Assembly (NCBI GenBank): GCA_009379975.1 | Contig: WHSS01000022.1 | Span: 1-35,939, forward strand | Source: Actinophytocola sp. | GTDB lineage: Bacteria; Actinomycetota; Actinomycetes; Mycobacteriales; Pseudonocardiaceae | Reading direction: 5' to 3' | Length of the DNA stretch: 35,939 nucleotides | Position numbers and translations under genes: made by a program | Notes under the pieces: generated by a model | What the model saw: the letters and a program-made list of their open reading frames with translations, nothing else | Told to the model about the DNA's origin: nothing | Database searches by the model: none | Part shown: in pieces, positions 26,462-33,905 of the stretch | How positions within the stretch are numbered: position 1 is the first letter of the stretch | How the letters are laid out: each line of letters begins with the position of its first letter

Positions 26462-27709
26462 ATGGCCGATGCGGATGTTCGTGCTGACCAGGCAGTTCCG
26501 CCCCCCACCGCGCCGCGTGACACGCTGCTCGATGCCTACGCCACGTTGCGGCAGGACGCGGCAGAGGCACTGAACCTGGCCCTGTTCCCGTTCTACGGGA
26601 CGCTGCTCGGCGCGGTCCGTGAGCAGGACTTCCTTGGCCACGACAACGACTTCGACGCCGCCTACATCTCCGGGCACAGCGAGCCGGACAAGGTCCGGCA
26701 GGAGTTCAAGGAGTTGTGCCACCAACTGCTTTCGCGGGGTTACCACATGGAGGTCGAACGGACGCACACCCGCGTCGAAGTGCCGGACAGTCCCCACAAG
26801 ATCGTCGTCTTCTTCACCTGGTTCAACGCCGACGGCAGCTTCGATGCCTCTTACGGCCATCACGGATCGCAGGTGCGGCACTCCTCGAAGTTCTTCGAGT
26901 TCCGGCAGGAGAAGCTGGGCGATGTCGAGGTCGGAGTCCCCGCGAACGCCGAGGAGATCCTGGAGCAGCTGTACGGCCCCGAGTGGGCCACGCCCGACCC
27001 CGGATTCGAGCAGGAGACGCCCGACCGCAAGTTCGACAGCGACTACCTGCTGGCGACCGGCGACGTCACCGAGCTGCACTGGAGCCAGTTCTATCGCGAT
27101 CACGCACCGGACCGGGCATCGCGCTTCGCCGAGTTCATCGCCGACAGGTTCCCCTCGCCCGGCGCGGTGGTGGAGTTCGGCTGCGGCTCCGGCCGGGACG
27201 GGACCTACTTCGCGCACCGTGGCTGGACCGCATTCAGCTGTGACCGCTCACCCGAGGCCGTCGCGAGGGCGGAGCAGGTGCTGCAAGCCAGCGGCGGCCT
27301 GACGGCAAGCTTCGCGGCCGTTGACGCCGGGTCCGCCGAAGAGGTCAAGGCGTACCTCGCCGGTCACGCCGAGACGATAGCGGACGCGAACCCCCTGATC
27401 GTCTACTTGCGCTTCTTCCTGCACGCCATCGACGAGGACGCCCAGACCATCTTGCTGGACGCGGTCACCGAGGCGATCCAGCGCGACTTCCACCTGTGTG
27501 CCGAGTTCCGCACCGTCGATGACCGCAACCTGACCAAGCTTCACGGCATCCACTACCGGCGCTACATCGATCACGAGCAACTCGCGGATCAACTGCGTGA
27601 GCAGTGGGGCTTCGAGATCGAGCACCTCGAGGCGGGCCAGGGGCTCTCACCCTACGACGGTGAAGACCCGTTCCTGGGCCGCATCGTCGCGTTCCGCCCG
27701 GCGCGCTGA
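26462..27709 (+). CDS. LicD-family phosphotransferase fused to a SAM methyltransferase
   Basis: 415 residues from ATG 26462, 8 bases after AGGAG. The N-terminal half (about 1-190) is LicD/fukutin-like: FYGTLLGAVREQDFLGHDND followed by FD. LicD proteins move phosphocholine from CDP-choline to sugars. The C-terminal half (about 200-415) is a class I methyltransferase with VVEFGCGSGRDGTYFA as its AdoMet loop. After genes that should make CMP-activated 2-hydroxyethylphosphonate, the simplest reading is transfer of the phosphonate from CMP to a glycan or similar acceptor, with methylation of the phosphonate or the acceptor sugar. The domains are clear; the acceptor and methylation site are inference. 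Confidence 0.82.
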   Translation: MADADVRADQAVPPPTAPRDTLLDAYATLRQDAAEALNLALFPFYGTLLGAVREQDFLGHDNDFDAAYISGHSEPDKVRQEFKELCHQLLSRGYHMEVERTHTRVEVPDSPHKIVVFFTWFNADGSFDASYGHHGSQVRHSSKFFEFRQEKLGDVEVGVPANAEEILEQLYGPEWATPDPGFEQETPDRKFDSDYLLATGDVTELHWSQFYRDHAPDRASRFAEFIADRFPSPGAVVEFGCGSGRDGTYFAHRGWTAFSCDRSPEAVARAEQVLQASGGLTASFAAVDAGSAEEVKAYLAGHAETIADANPLIVYLRFFLHAIDEDAQTILLDAVTEAIQRDFHLCAEFRTVDDRNLTKLHGIHYRRYIDHEQLADQLREQWGFEIEHLEAGQGLSPYDGEDPFLGRIVAFRPAR

Positions 27710-27710
27710 A

Positions 27711-27974
27711 AGACGCTTTGGCGACCTCGGCGGTGAGCCGTGGAACATCAACGACACCTATTACCCGTTCGACCTGATCAAAGGGTCCGAGATCATGAAC
27801 CCAGCCGACATTGCCCGGAGTAGTAACCAGGCGTTCGCTGAGCTGGGCTACGAACAGGTTCGCGCCATCGACGAGATCGAAATACGGATGCCGTTGCCGG
27901 ACGAGGTGGGCCGGTTAGACCTTGCAGCGGACCTGGTCGAGGGCGATGGCTGTGACGTTGCGCTGATACGTTGA
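27711..27974 (+). pseudogene. Fragment of a GntR-family regulator (UTRA ligand-binding domain)
   Basis: The frame ending at 27972-27974 encodes GEPWNINDTYYPFDLIKGSE, then ELGYEQVRAIDEIEIRMPLP, typical of the UTRA effector domain of GntR regulators. The winged-helix N-terminus is absent: similarity begins almost directly at the end of the methyltransferase gene. The C-terminal strand is also cut short. An internal ATG (27795) gives only 59 residues. This looks like the remains of the regulator of the downstream locus, lost when the two loci were joined. Confidence 0.65.
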
Positions 27975-27979
27975 CCAGT

Positions 27980-28840
27980 ATGGCCGACACCACCACGCCC
28001 GTTGCCGCCAGTCCCCAGCCCTCGGCGGTATTCGACGTACGCGAGAACCGGCACGATGATGTGCTCGACCACGCCGAACGGGCGTTGGGAGTTCGTCTCG
28101 ATCGGGAGTCCGTGGTGTACGGGGAGCACGGGGCTACGGAAGGCTTCCGCACTAGCAACGGCACCTGGGTACGGGTGGAACGCCGCCAGCGCTGGCGGAT
28201 CAACAGCGCGGTGTGGATCGGCCTGGAAGCTGCGGCGACAATTCGCGGAGTCAAGAAGGCCGAATGGTTCCAGGGTGCTGCGTGGAACGATTCGGCCAGG
28301 GATGTCGTGTGGCGGGCGGATGAGGTGGAGTTGATCACCGCCCCGGTGGTGGGCGATCTTGCGACGGCCGCGACGCTGCCAGATTCGTGGTGGACGGGCC
28401 TGCGTGAGTCACTGGACGCACTCGGCGCGCACTCGACCGAACGTGTCGGGATGAGCCAAGCGCACCTCACCAAGCGGATCACCGAGATCTTCGATGGGGT
28501 GGATACCGTAGTGGAAGAGTGGGCGACCGCGCACACGGACCTGCACTGGGGCAACCTCTCCACCGAGGGGCACATCCTCGACTGGGAGGACTGGGGCGCG
28601 GCACCGCGCGGCCACGATGCCGCGACCCTGTGGCAGTCGGCGTTGCCCGATCCCCGGACGGCAGCGCGGGTCCAGGACGAGTTCGCCGCTGATCTTGAGA
28701 CCCGTTCGGGCAAGCTCGCGCAACTGTTGCAGTGCGCGAACGCGATCCGGGTTGCCACCCGGCGCGGAGCGCCGACGCCGTTGTCTGAGCCCGCGCGGGC
28801 GGCGACGGACGTTCTGCTTGCCGAGCTACGGCGCGGGTGA
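27980..28840 (+). CDS. APH-like phosphotransferase
   Basis: 286 residues from ATG 27980; TTG 27971 is a possible earlier start. No ribosome-binding site is visible, so it may be leaderless or coupled to the fragment upstream. The kinase catalytic loop is ATAHTDLHWGNLS and the metal-binding motif ILDWEDWGAAP, as in aminoglycoside/choline phosphotransferase-fold enzymes; the N-lobe is divergent. It should transfer phosphate from a nucleotide to a small hydroxyl compound. Whether that is a pathway intermediate, a sugar or an antibiotic for self-resistance cannot be told. Its 3' end overlaps the convergent cupin gene by 15 bases. Confidence 0.75.
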   Translation: MADTTTPVAASPQPSAVFDVRENRHDDVLDHAERALGVRLDRESVVYGEHGATEGFRTSNGTWVRVERRQRWRINSAVWIGLEAAATIRGVKKAEWFQGAAWNDSARDVVWRADEVELITAPVVGDLATAATLPDSWWTGLRESLDALGAHSTERVGMSQAHLTKRITEIFDGVDTVVEEWATAHTDLHWGNLSTEGHILDWEDWGAAPRGHDAATLWQSALPDPRTAARVQDEFAADLETRSGKLAQLLQCANAIRVATRRGAPTPLSEPARAATDVLLAELRRG

Positions 28841-29638
28841 GCCCACGCCAACGTAGCCCGCTGCCAGCTCATCGGTCAGTTCCGCACACAGCCCTTCATC
28901 GAGCAGGGTCCTGGCGAGCACTTCGGCGTTGACGCCCGTGGTTTCGGTGACCTGTTGGATGTTCGCCGGGTTGCCCGACAGCAACAGGCGCAGCGCCGGT
29001 TCTGCCTTGGCCGCGAACGTCAGCGCCTTGCCCACGGCCACCACCTCGACGGTGGAACCGTTCGCGTCGATGCGCGGCGGGAAGTCGGTCATGCACACCA
29101 CGTCGGTGACCGGTCCGAAGATCCCGGCTGTAGCGACGTGCCGCCGTGATGGGCGCGCTTGCTCGCGGCCGGCTAGGTACACGTCCTGCGGGTACTGGGC
29201 GAGGAGCTGCGACACGCGCTCGGCGAGAACGGCTGAACTGCCGTCACGGTCCAGGTCGTGCCGGAACGCCTCGTCTGCTCGGGACTGGTCGGCGACCCAC
29301 GACAGCCAGTCCACCCCGGTCCGCTTCACGAACCCGAAGGTGGCGTGCAGGCTGTATCCGGCGCCGTCGCCGGACCGATCGGTCCGGGTGGCCTGGTGCC
29401 AGTAGCCGCGCGGAATGTGCATCACGTCCCCGGTCCGCATGGTGCCAGACCAGACGATCTCCTCGGGCGGCTGCCCGGTGTGCTCGGTGTCGCGGTACAT
29501 CGGCGCGACCCGGCTGGTTCCCCGTACCTCCCACGACTTCTCGCCGCTGAGCTGCACGATCAGGACATCGTGGTCGTCCCAATGCAGGTTGAACCCAGCC
29601 GCGTCGGCCGTGGTCAGATAGGTGTTGACCTGCACCAA
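28826..29638 (-). CDS. JmjC/ROX-type cupin dioxygenase, probably N-terminally truncated
   Basis: About 270 residues from TTG 29638 (GTG 29635 also possible). It opens abruptly inside the cupin: QVNTYLTTADAAGFNLHWDD, where HxD supplies two iron ligands, then the third His in MHIPRGYWHQAT. A C-terminal winged-helix-like part follows (NIQQVTETTGVNAEVLARTL). Bacterial 2-oxoglutarate/iron oxygenases of this type are usually about 380-400 residues with roughly 100 residues before this point. Here an in-frame TAA lies only about 20 codons upstream. They hydroxylate protein or peptide side chains. It is divergent from the radical SAM gene. Iron ligands are intact, but folding without the N-terminus is doubtful. 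Confidence 0.7.
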   Translation of the reverse strand: MVQVNTYLTTADAAGFNLHWDDHDVLIVQLSGEKSWEVRGTSRVAPMYRDTEHTGQPPEEIVWSGTMRTGDVMHIPRGYWHQATRTDRSGDGAGYSLHATFGFVKRTGVDWLSWVADQSRADEAFRHDLDRDGSSAVLAERVSQLLAQYPQDVYLAGREQARPSRRHVATAGIFGPVTDVVCMTDFPPRIDANGSTVEVVAVGKALTFAAKAEPALRLLLSGNPANIQQVTETTGVNAEVLARTLLDEGLCAELTDELAAGYVGVGSPAP

Positions 29639-29983
29639 AATCGGCGGGTTCGCGGATTCCTGAGTGTGTTTCGCTGGGAACCCGTCGGTGTGTCGCCTGC
29701 GGAGAGCTTAGCGGCCAGCGGGTTCCACGGCCGAGATGACGATCTCGGCGTCAGCCCAGCAGGACGGCGGGACGGTTGCACCAACAGGGTTGGGATCAGC
29801 ACGCACAGTAGCGATCTGACGCTGGAGAGTCGCCGCGCCGCGCCCTGATGGCGGATTTGACGGCGCCGATCTGGCTGTAACGTGGCGAGCTTGTGGATGT
29901 TGTTCCGGGCCGCCAGAGCTTGCGCTGGGCGCTGGGACACCGAGATCGTCCGTTCGTAGCGCCACGACTGGGGAGTGACTGAC
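29639..29983. promoter_or_regulatory. Divergent intergenic region with a weak promoter candidate
   Basis: 345 bases between the cupin and the radical SAM gene, with no supported gene. TTGACG (29857-29862) and TAACGT (29878-29883), 15 bases apart, form a weak -35/-10 candidate toward the radical SAM gene. The minus strand just upstream of the cupin start reads in frame for about 20 codons before a TAA and does not restore the missing N-terminus. GGGGAG (29970-29975) is the ribosome-binding site of the radical SAM gene. Confidence 0.4.
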
Positions 29984-31051
29984 GTGTTGACCGACCGCGC
30001 CCACGCCGATCGTATGTCCAAGCAATGGGGCATCGACGCTGACGACGTGCTGTTGATCGCGTTGAACTCGTGCGGCATGCGCTCGACGCTGGAAGCGTCC
30101 CGACTCCGCTTTCGCCTGCGCCTCGACACTCACCCGGACGAGCAGCTGTACATGATCTTGTCGCTGGGTCGTCGAGACTCGCCCTTCGAGTTGGTGGGTA
30201 ACGACATCCACTTGAACGGATCCCGGATCGCTACGGTCGATGCCGCTGAAGATGACGACGCGGTGCTGGGGTACTGGCGCAACGGACGCAAGGTCCTCAC
30301 GCTGAACTCGAACGCCCGGTCGCAGTGCACCGGGTGCGTGTTCTGCCCCAACACCCTCGAGGAGTCCTCCGACCCGCGGCTGTCCGCTCTGGATGACTTG
30401 GATTCCTACTTCGCCGCGATCACCGACGACTTCTCCCTCGGCGACATGTCCGGAGTGGAGAAGGTCACCGTGTGCACGGGCTGCTTCCAGCATGAACGCC
30501 TCGCGGTTGAGCATCTGCGGCAGGTCCGCTCCGCGATGTCCCACCAAAATTGCGACGGCGCGATCCACTTCCTCTCCAGCGTGATCACGACCGATAGCGG
30601 TGTGCAGGCGATCGCCGACCTCGGGCCGTTCCACCTCACTCTCACCGCGGAGTGCTTCACCCGGCGGGGCATCATCCTCAAGGAGTCGAAAGCGAGGCTG
30701 TGACCTGGGGAAATGGTCGACGTGCTCGGGCGCGCCAAGTCAGCGGGCGTCAGCACCGACTTCACCTATATCGTCGGCCTGGACGAGCCGGAGGTGGCAC
30801 TTCGTCACTTGACCGATTTCGTGCCGGTGACGACGACGTTCCCCCGGTTCCAGGTCTATCAGTCGCACAGCAGCCTGATGGACATGTTCATCGCCGACGG
30901 GGCCCGCGATATCGAGTTCTACTTGCACATGCGACGCGAGCTTGAAGAGCTGTTCGGGCCGACCGGATTGCGTCCGCAGTCGTGGGAGAACTACCGGCCT
31001 CTGTGGTATTTCACCTTCGCGGGCGAGCCGCTGACCGGAGCGCGGATCTGA
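29984..31051 (+). pseudogene. Radical SAM protein interrupted by an in-frame TGA
   Basis: From GTG 29984 the frame runs to TGA 30701-30703 (239 residues) and continues in the same frame from PGEMVDVLGRAKSAGVSTDF to TGA 31049-31051, about 355 codons in all. Cys115, Cys118 and Cys121 (QCTGCVFCPN) form the presumed 4Fe-4S motif, with CX2CX2C spacing instead of the canonical CX3CX2C. Barrel segments include LTAECFTRRGIILKESKARL directly before the TGA and FTYIVGLDEPEVAL after it. As written it is a nonsense-disrupted gene. Restart at ATG 30713, read-through, or recoding are alternatives. The reaction is unknown; neighbours suggest a role in making a small molecule. Confidence 0.75.
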
Positions 31052-31056
31052 TCGCG

Positions 31057-32184
31057 GTGGGATCCACGATCACACGCGTCGACACGGTTCCGGTGCCGGC
31101 GCTGGGGAAACGCGTTGACGAGACCATCCCCGCCTGGACGTTGCCGGCCATGCGGACACCACGAGCGCAGGACTGGCCGGACAATCACACGCGGCGAGCG
31201 GTGCGGATCGACGCCGACGATGGGACCACCGGTTTCTTCGCGCCCGTCGGTGCCGCCGTCGCGTCCTTGGTCACTGAGCAGCTCGGACCGGGTCTGCTGG
31301 GCCGGGACGCTCTGGCCTGGCGTTACCTCGACGAGCTGCGCCTAGCCGGTCGCCATCAGCGTGGGCCGCACGCACGCATGGCACTGTCGGCGGTAGAGCT
31401 GGCGTTGTGGGACCTGCGCAGCCGGCTCCAGGGACGGTCGGTCACGGATCTTCTCGGTGGTGCTCGGCGGGAGCGGGTGCCGGTCTACGCGACCGCGCTC
31501 GGTTTCGACATCGACCATCCGCTGGCCGGTGACGTCGCGCGGTGGATCGCCGAGTCGGGTTTCTGGGCGCAGAAGTGGCGGCTTCCAGGATTCGCGCAAG
31601 GCGAGTCTCCGCGCACTGATGCCGCCCGCCTGTCGGTTCTGCGGGACGCGATCGGCGCGCAGGCACGGCTCTGCGTCGATGTCACCGGCGCCTGGGATCG
31701 CAGTTACGCCCGGCGGATGGTGCCCGCGCTGGTCGAACACCAGGTTGAGTGGGTCGAGGAACCCGCAGGGATCCCACCTCAGTGGTTCGCTGACGCCAGC
31801 ATCGCGGTTGCCGGTGGCGAACACGACGTCGACACCGACGACCAGCTCCGGTCTCTGTGCTCTGGTGATCTGCAGGTGTGGCAGCCCGATCCGGCCTGGA
31901 ACGGCGGCCTGGTCCCCAGCATGCGCATGACCGAACTCGCTGCGCTTCACGGCCTGCCCTGTTGTCCACACGGGACCTCGCTCCCGTCCGCGGTCATCCT
32001 GGCCGCGCTCCACACCGCCGCCGCGATCCCTGCGGTGGAGTACCACCTCACCCTGGAGCCCCTGCGCCAAGGCGGCATCCACAGCCCGGTCATCCCCACA
32101 GGCGGCTCCGTGCCAGTTCGCCGAACACCGGGCGTCGCCGACTTCGCACACGTGCCCGAGATGTCAGGGAGGGACGTCGGATGA
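31057..32184 (+). CDS. Enolase-superfamily (mandelate racemase/muconate lactonizing type) enzyme
   Basis: 375 residues from GTG 31057, 5 bases after the radical SAM stop. N-terminal capping domain to about 120 (ARMALSAVELALWDLRSRLQ), then the barrel: FWAQKWRLPGFAQ supplies the catalytic-Lys strand, RLCVDVTGAWD the first metal Asp, VEWVEEPAGIP the Glu ligand and VAGGEHDVDT the third acidic ligand. CCPHGTSLPSAV is near the usual C-terminal His position. The superfamily removes a proton alpha to a carboxylate, giving racemisation, epimerisation or dehydration, often of sugar acids. The substrate cannot be predicted from sequence alone. ATGA overlap with the next gene. Confidence 0.85.
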   Translation: MGSTITRVDTVPVPALGKRVDETIPAWTLPAMRTPRAQDWPDNHTRRAVRIDADDGTTGFFAPVGAAVASLVTEQLGPGLLGRDALAWRYLDELRLAGRHQRGPHARMALSAVELALWDLRSRLQGRSVTDLLGGARRERVPVYATALGFDIDHPLAGDVARWIAESGFWAQKWRLPGFAQGESPRTDAARLSVLRDAIGAQARLCVDVTGAWDRSYARRMVPALVEHQVEWVEEPAGIPPQWFADASIAVAGGEHDVDTDDQLRSLCSGDLQVWQPDPAWNGGLVPSMRMTELAALHGLPCCPHGTSLPSAVILAALHTAAAIPAVEYHLTLEPLRQGGIHSPVIPTGGSVPVRRTPGVADFAHVPEMSGRDVG

Positions 32185-32843
32185 GGCTCCCCGATTCATT
32201 GCGTGCGGTGTGTTTCGACATCGGCGGTGTGCTGGTGGACGTCGGACGAGGGTTTCTGGCCGAGGAACTCGCCGAGATCCTCGACGCGCCGGTTCCGCTT
32301 GTCCGCCGGCTGCTCATCGCGCACGGCAAGACCAGACCGTGCATGCCCGAGGAGTTGGCGTCGGCCATCGCGGGCGGTTGCGGGTGTCCGGACAAACAGG
32401 AGCTGGCTCTCGCCGCGGTGCACCGTCGCTACGACGCGATCGCGCACCCAGTGCTCTACCCGGACGCGTTACCGGTGCTGGCCACGTTGCGGGAGGCCGG
32501 CTGGCGCATCGTGTTCTTGTCCAACGCCATCGGTCACCCGAACTACCACCGGCCTCCGGCCTACTTCGACTACGCGGAAACCGTGTTGCACAGCTGGGAG
32601 ATCGGTGCCTGCAAACCCGACCGACGAGCATTCCAGGCTGTCGAACAACGAACCCGGCTCGCCCCGCATGAGCTGGTGAGCGTCGGCGACTCCCTCAACG
32701 CCGACATCAAGGGAGCGTTGAACGCGGGGTGGGCAGCGGTGCACCTGCCACGCACCGGCGGCCCCGCCGCCCCCACTGGGCTCGCCCCAGTGGTCACCGA
32801 TCTGCACCAGGTGCTGTCTTTGCTACCCGAACGGAGGAACTGA
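32181..32843 (+). CDS. HAD-superfamily hydrolase (phosphatase)
   Basis: 220 residues from ATG 32181, overlapping the enolase-type stop. Motif I reads VCFDIGGVLVDVG: the nucleophile Asp is present, but the second Asp of DxD is replaced by Gly, a change known in some HAD subgroups. Motif II is IVFLSNAIG, motif III the Lys of GACKPDRRAF and motif IV VSVGDSLNADIKGA. The helical cap (about 15-85) is type C1. It probably removes phosphate from a pathway intermediate, perhaps one loaded by the APH-like kinase; loss of the acid/base Asp could instead change the chemistry. Part of the tightly spaced unit running to 35806. Confidence 0.82.
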   Translation: MRLPDSLRAVCFDIGGVLVDVGRGFLAEELAEILDAPVPLVRRLLIAHGKTRPCMPEELASAIAGGCGCPDKQELALAAVHRRYDAIAHPVLYPDALPVLATLREAGWRIVFLSNAIGHPNYHRPPAYFDYAETVLHSWEIGACKPDRRAFQAVEQRTRLAPHELVSVGDSLNADIKGALNAGWAAVHLPRTGGPAAPTGLAPVVTDLHQVLSLLPERRN

Positions 32844-32845
32844 TC

Positions 32846-33472
32846 ATGAGCGACCACCACGGGCCGGCGCCGTTCCCGCTTCGCGGTACCTGGGCATCCG
32901 GCGCGACACCCGATCCCGTCACCGGCCTTCTCGGATTTCCCGAGTTCTACGCCTGCCTGCCGTCGTTCCTCGAAGACCGAGCCCGGCACGGTCAACGGGT
33001 CGGCATCGCGATCGGAGATGTAGACCACCTCAAGAGCTTCGTCGAGAACACCAACGCCACGGAACCGGGCAGTTTCGGCCACCTCGCCGGCAACGCGTTG
33101 ATGTCCACGCTCGGGCGGATCTGCTCGTCGTGGTTCCACTCGACCACATTCCCGTTCGGGTGCGTGTCGACCTTCGGCGGCGACGAGGTCATCGTGGCCG
33201 CAGTCCTGAACACCACGACCGAATTCGCGACCTCGATCGCCGCGCTGCGCGACCAGTGCCGCCGACAACTCCCGCGTCCAGTCTCGTTTGCCCGTACCAC
33301 GATAGCTCCCCGTCTCGGCACGGACTGGCGGCCCTACGCGGCGGAAACGCTCTCTGCCGTGGACAAGGCGCTGTTCCGGCGCAAAGCGGCCAGGTGCGGC
33401 ACCATCGACGACCTTGGTTTCGTGGTCGGGCTGGATGAGGTGGTGATCCAGGATGTCCACCCCGCTGCCTGA
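32846..33472 (+). CDS. Stand-alone GGDEF-domain protein with altered base-recognition site
   Basis: 208 residues from ATG 32846 (GGAGG 8 bases upstream). There is no membrane segment and no sensor domain. GGDEF landmarks: DPVTGLLGFPEF, metal-binding D58-V-D60, GHLAGNAL (78-85) and FGGDEVIVA with GGDEV at 111-115. In diguanylate cyclases the Asp of the GHxxGD segment contacts guanine; here it is Asn83. About seven residues are inserted before it, and the Arg before GG is missing. It therefore probably binds a nucleotide but may not make ordinary cyclic di-GMP. Inside a biosynthetic operon it may be an enzyme or regulator of the pathway. Activity is unproven. Confidence 0.75.
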   Translation: MSDHHGPAPFPLRGTWASGATPDPVTGLLGFPEFYACLPSFLEDRARHGQRVGIAIGDVDHLKSFVENTNATEPGSFGHLAGNALMSTLGRICSSWFHSTTFPFGCVSTFGGDEVIVAAVLNTTTEFATSIAALRDQCRRQLPRPVSFARTTIAPRLGTDWRPYAAETLSAVDKALFRRKAARCGTIDDLGFVVGLDEVVIQDVHPAA

Positions 33473-33905
33473 GCTGCCATCCGACTCTGCCATTGAGGTC
33501 ACGGCTGAGGCGATCACCACGGACGTGAGTGGGCAGCTACTGCTCGTCCTTCCATTCCGCATGCCCGAAGGAGCGTCACGGGGACGCCGCTATCGCCTGC
33601 GATGCGGCACCGTCCAGGTGGTTCGGGTGATCTTCAGGCTGCACGACCGAACAGCCTGCCGACCAGCAGACACCGCCAACGCGGGTGAACGGATCACGGT
33701 GTCCTTGCGCGCTATCCCGGCGAAACGACGCCGCGGCATCCCCACTGACGTCCAGGCTGCGTTACGGGACGCCGAGCTCGACTTGGAGGGGTTGTCGGAA
33801 GCACAAGTGCAGCATCTGCTGCTGATGGTGACCGAAGCTCGTGATCCCGCGATCCGCGCCGAACGGATCCGCATCGCCGTCCAGGCCGCCCGAGCAGCGA
33901 CATGA
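33453..33905 (+). CDS. Small protein with YdeI/OmpD-associated-like C-terminus
   Basis: 150 residues from ATG 33453, overlapping the GGDEF gene by 20 bases and the next gene by four. The first 90 residues are beta-rich without a match I recognise. The tail, GIPTDVQAALRDAELDLEGL followed by LSEAQVQHLLLMVTEARDP and RAERIRIAVQAAR, resembles the helical end of YdeI-like proteins, where a basic helix pair binds a ligand or partner. Its place between the GGDEF and phosphoketolase-like genes, with overlaps on both sides, says it belongs to the operon. The role is unknown. Confidence 0.55.
   Translation: MSTPLPELPSDSAIEVTAEAITTDVSGQLLLVLPFRMPEGASRGRRYRLRCGTVQVVRVIFRLHDRTACRPADTANAGERITVSLRAIPAKRRRGIPTDVQAALRDAELDLEGLSEAQVQHLLLMVTEARDPAIRAERIRIAVQAARAAT

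Noticed and set aside
22808..27709. Fosfomycin biosynthetic cluster
   Set aside because: The Fom1-like mutase, decarboxylase and dehydrogenase fit, but the B12 radical SAM methylase (Fom3) and the epoxidase (Fom4) are absent. The radical SAM gene at 29984 is a different type and lies in a separate locus.
30704..30760. Selenocysteine insertion element after the in-frame TGA
   Set aside because: I looked for a stem-loop at the usual short distance downstream and found only generic GC pairing, so simple nonsense mutation is preferred. Recoding remains an untested alternative.
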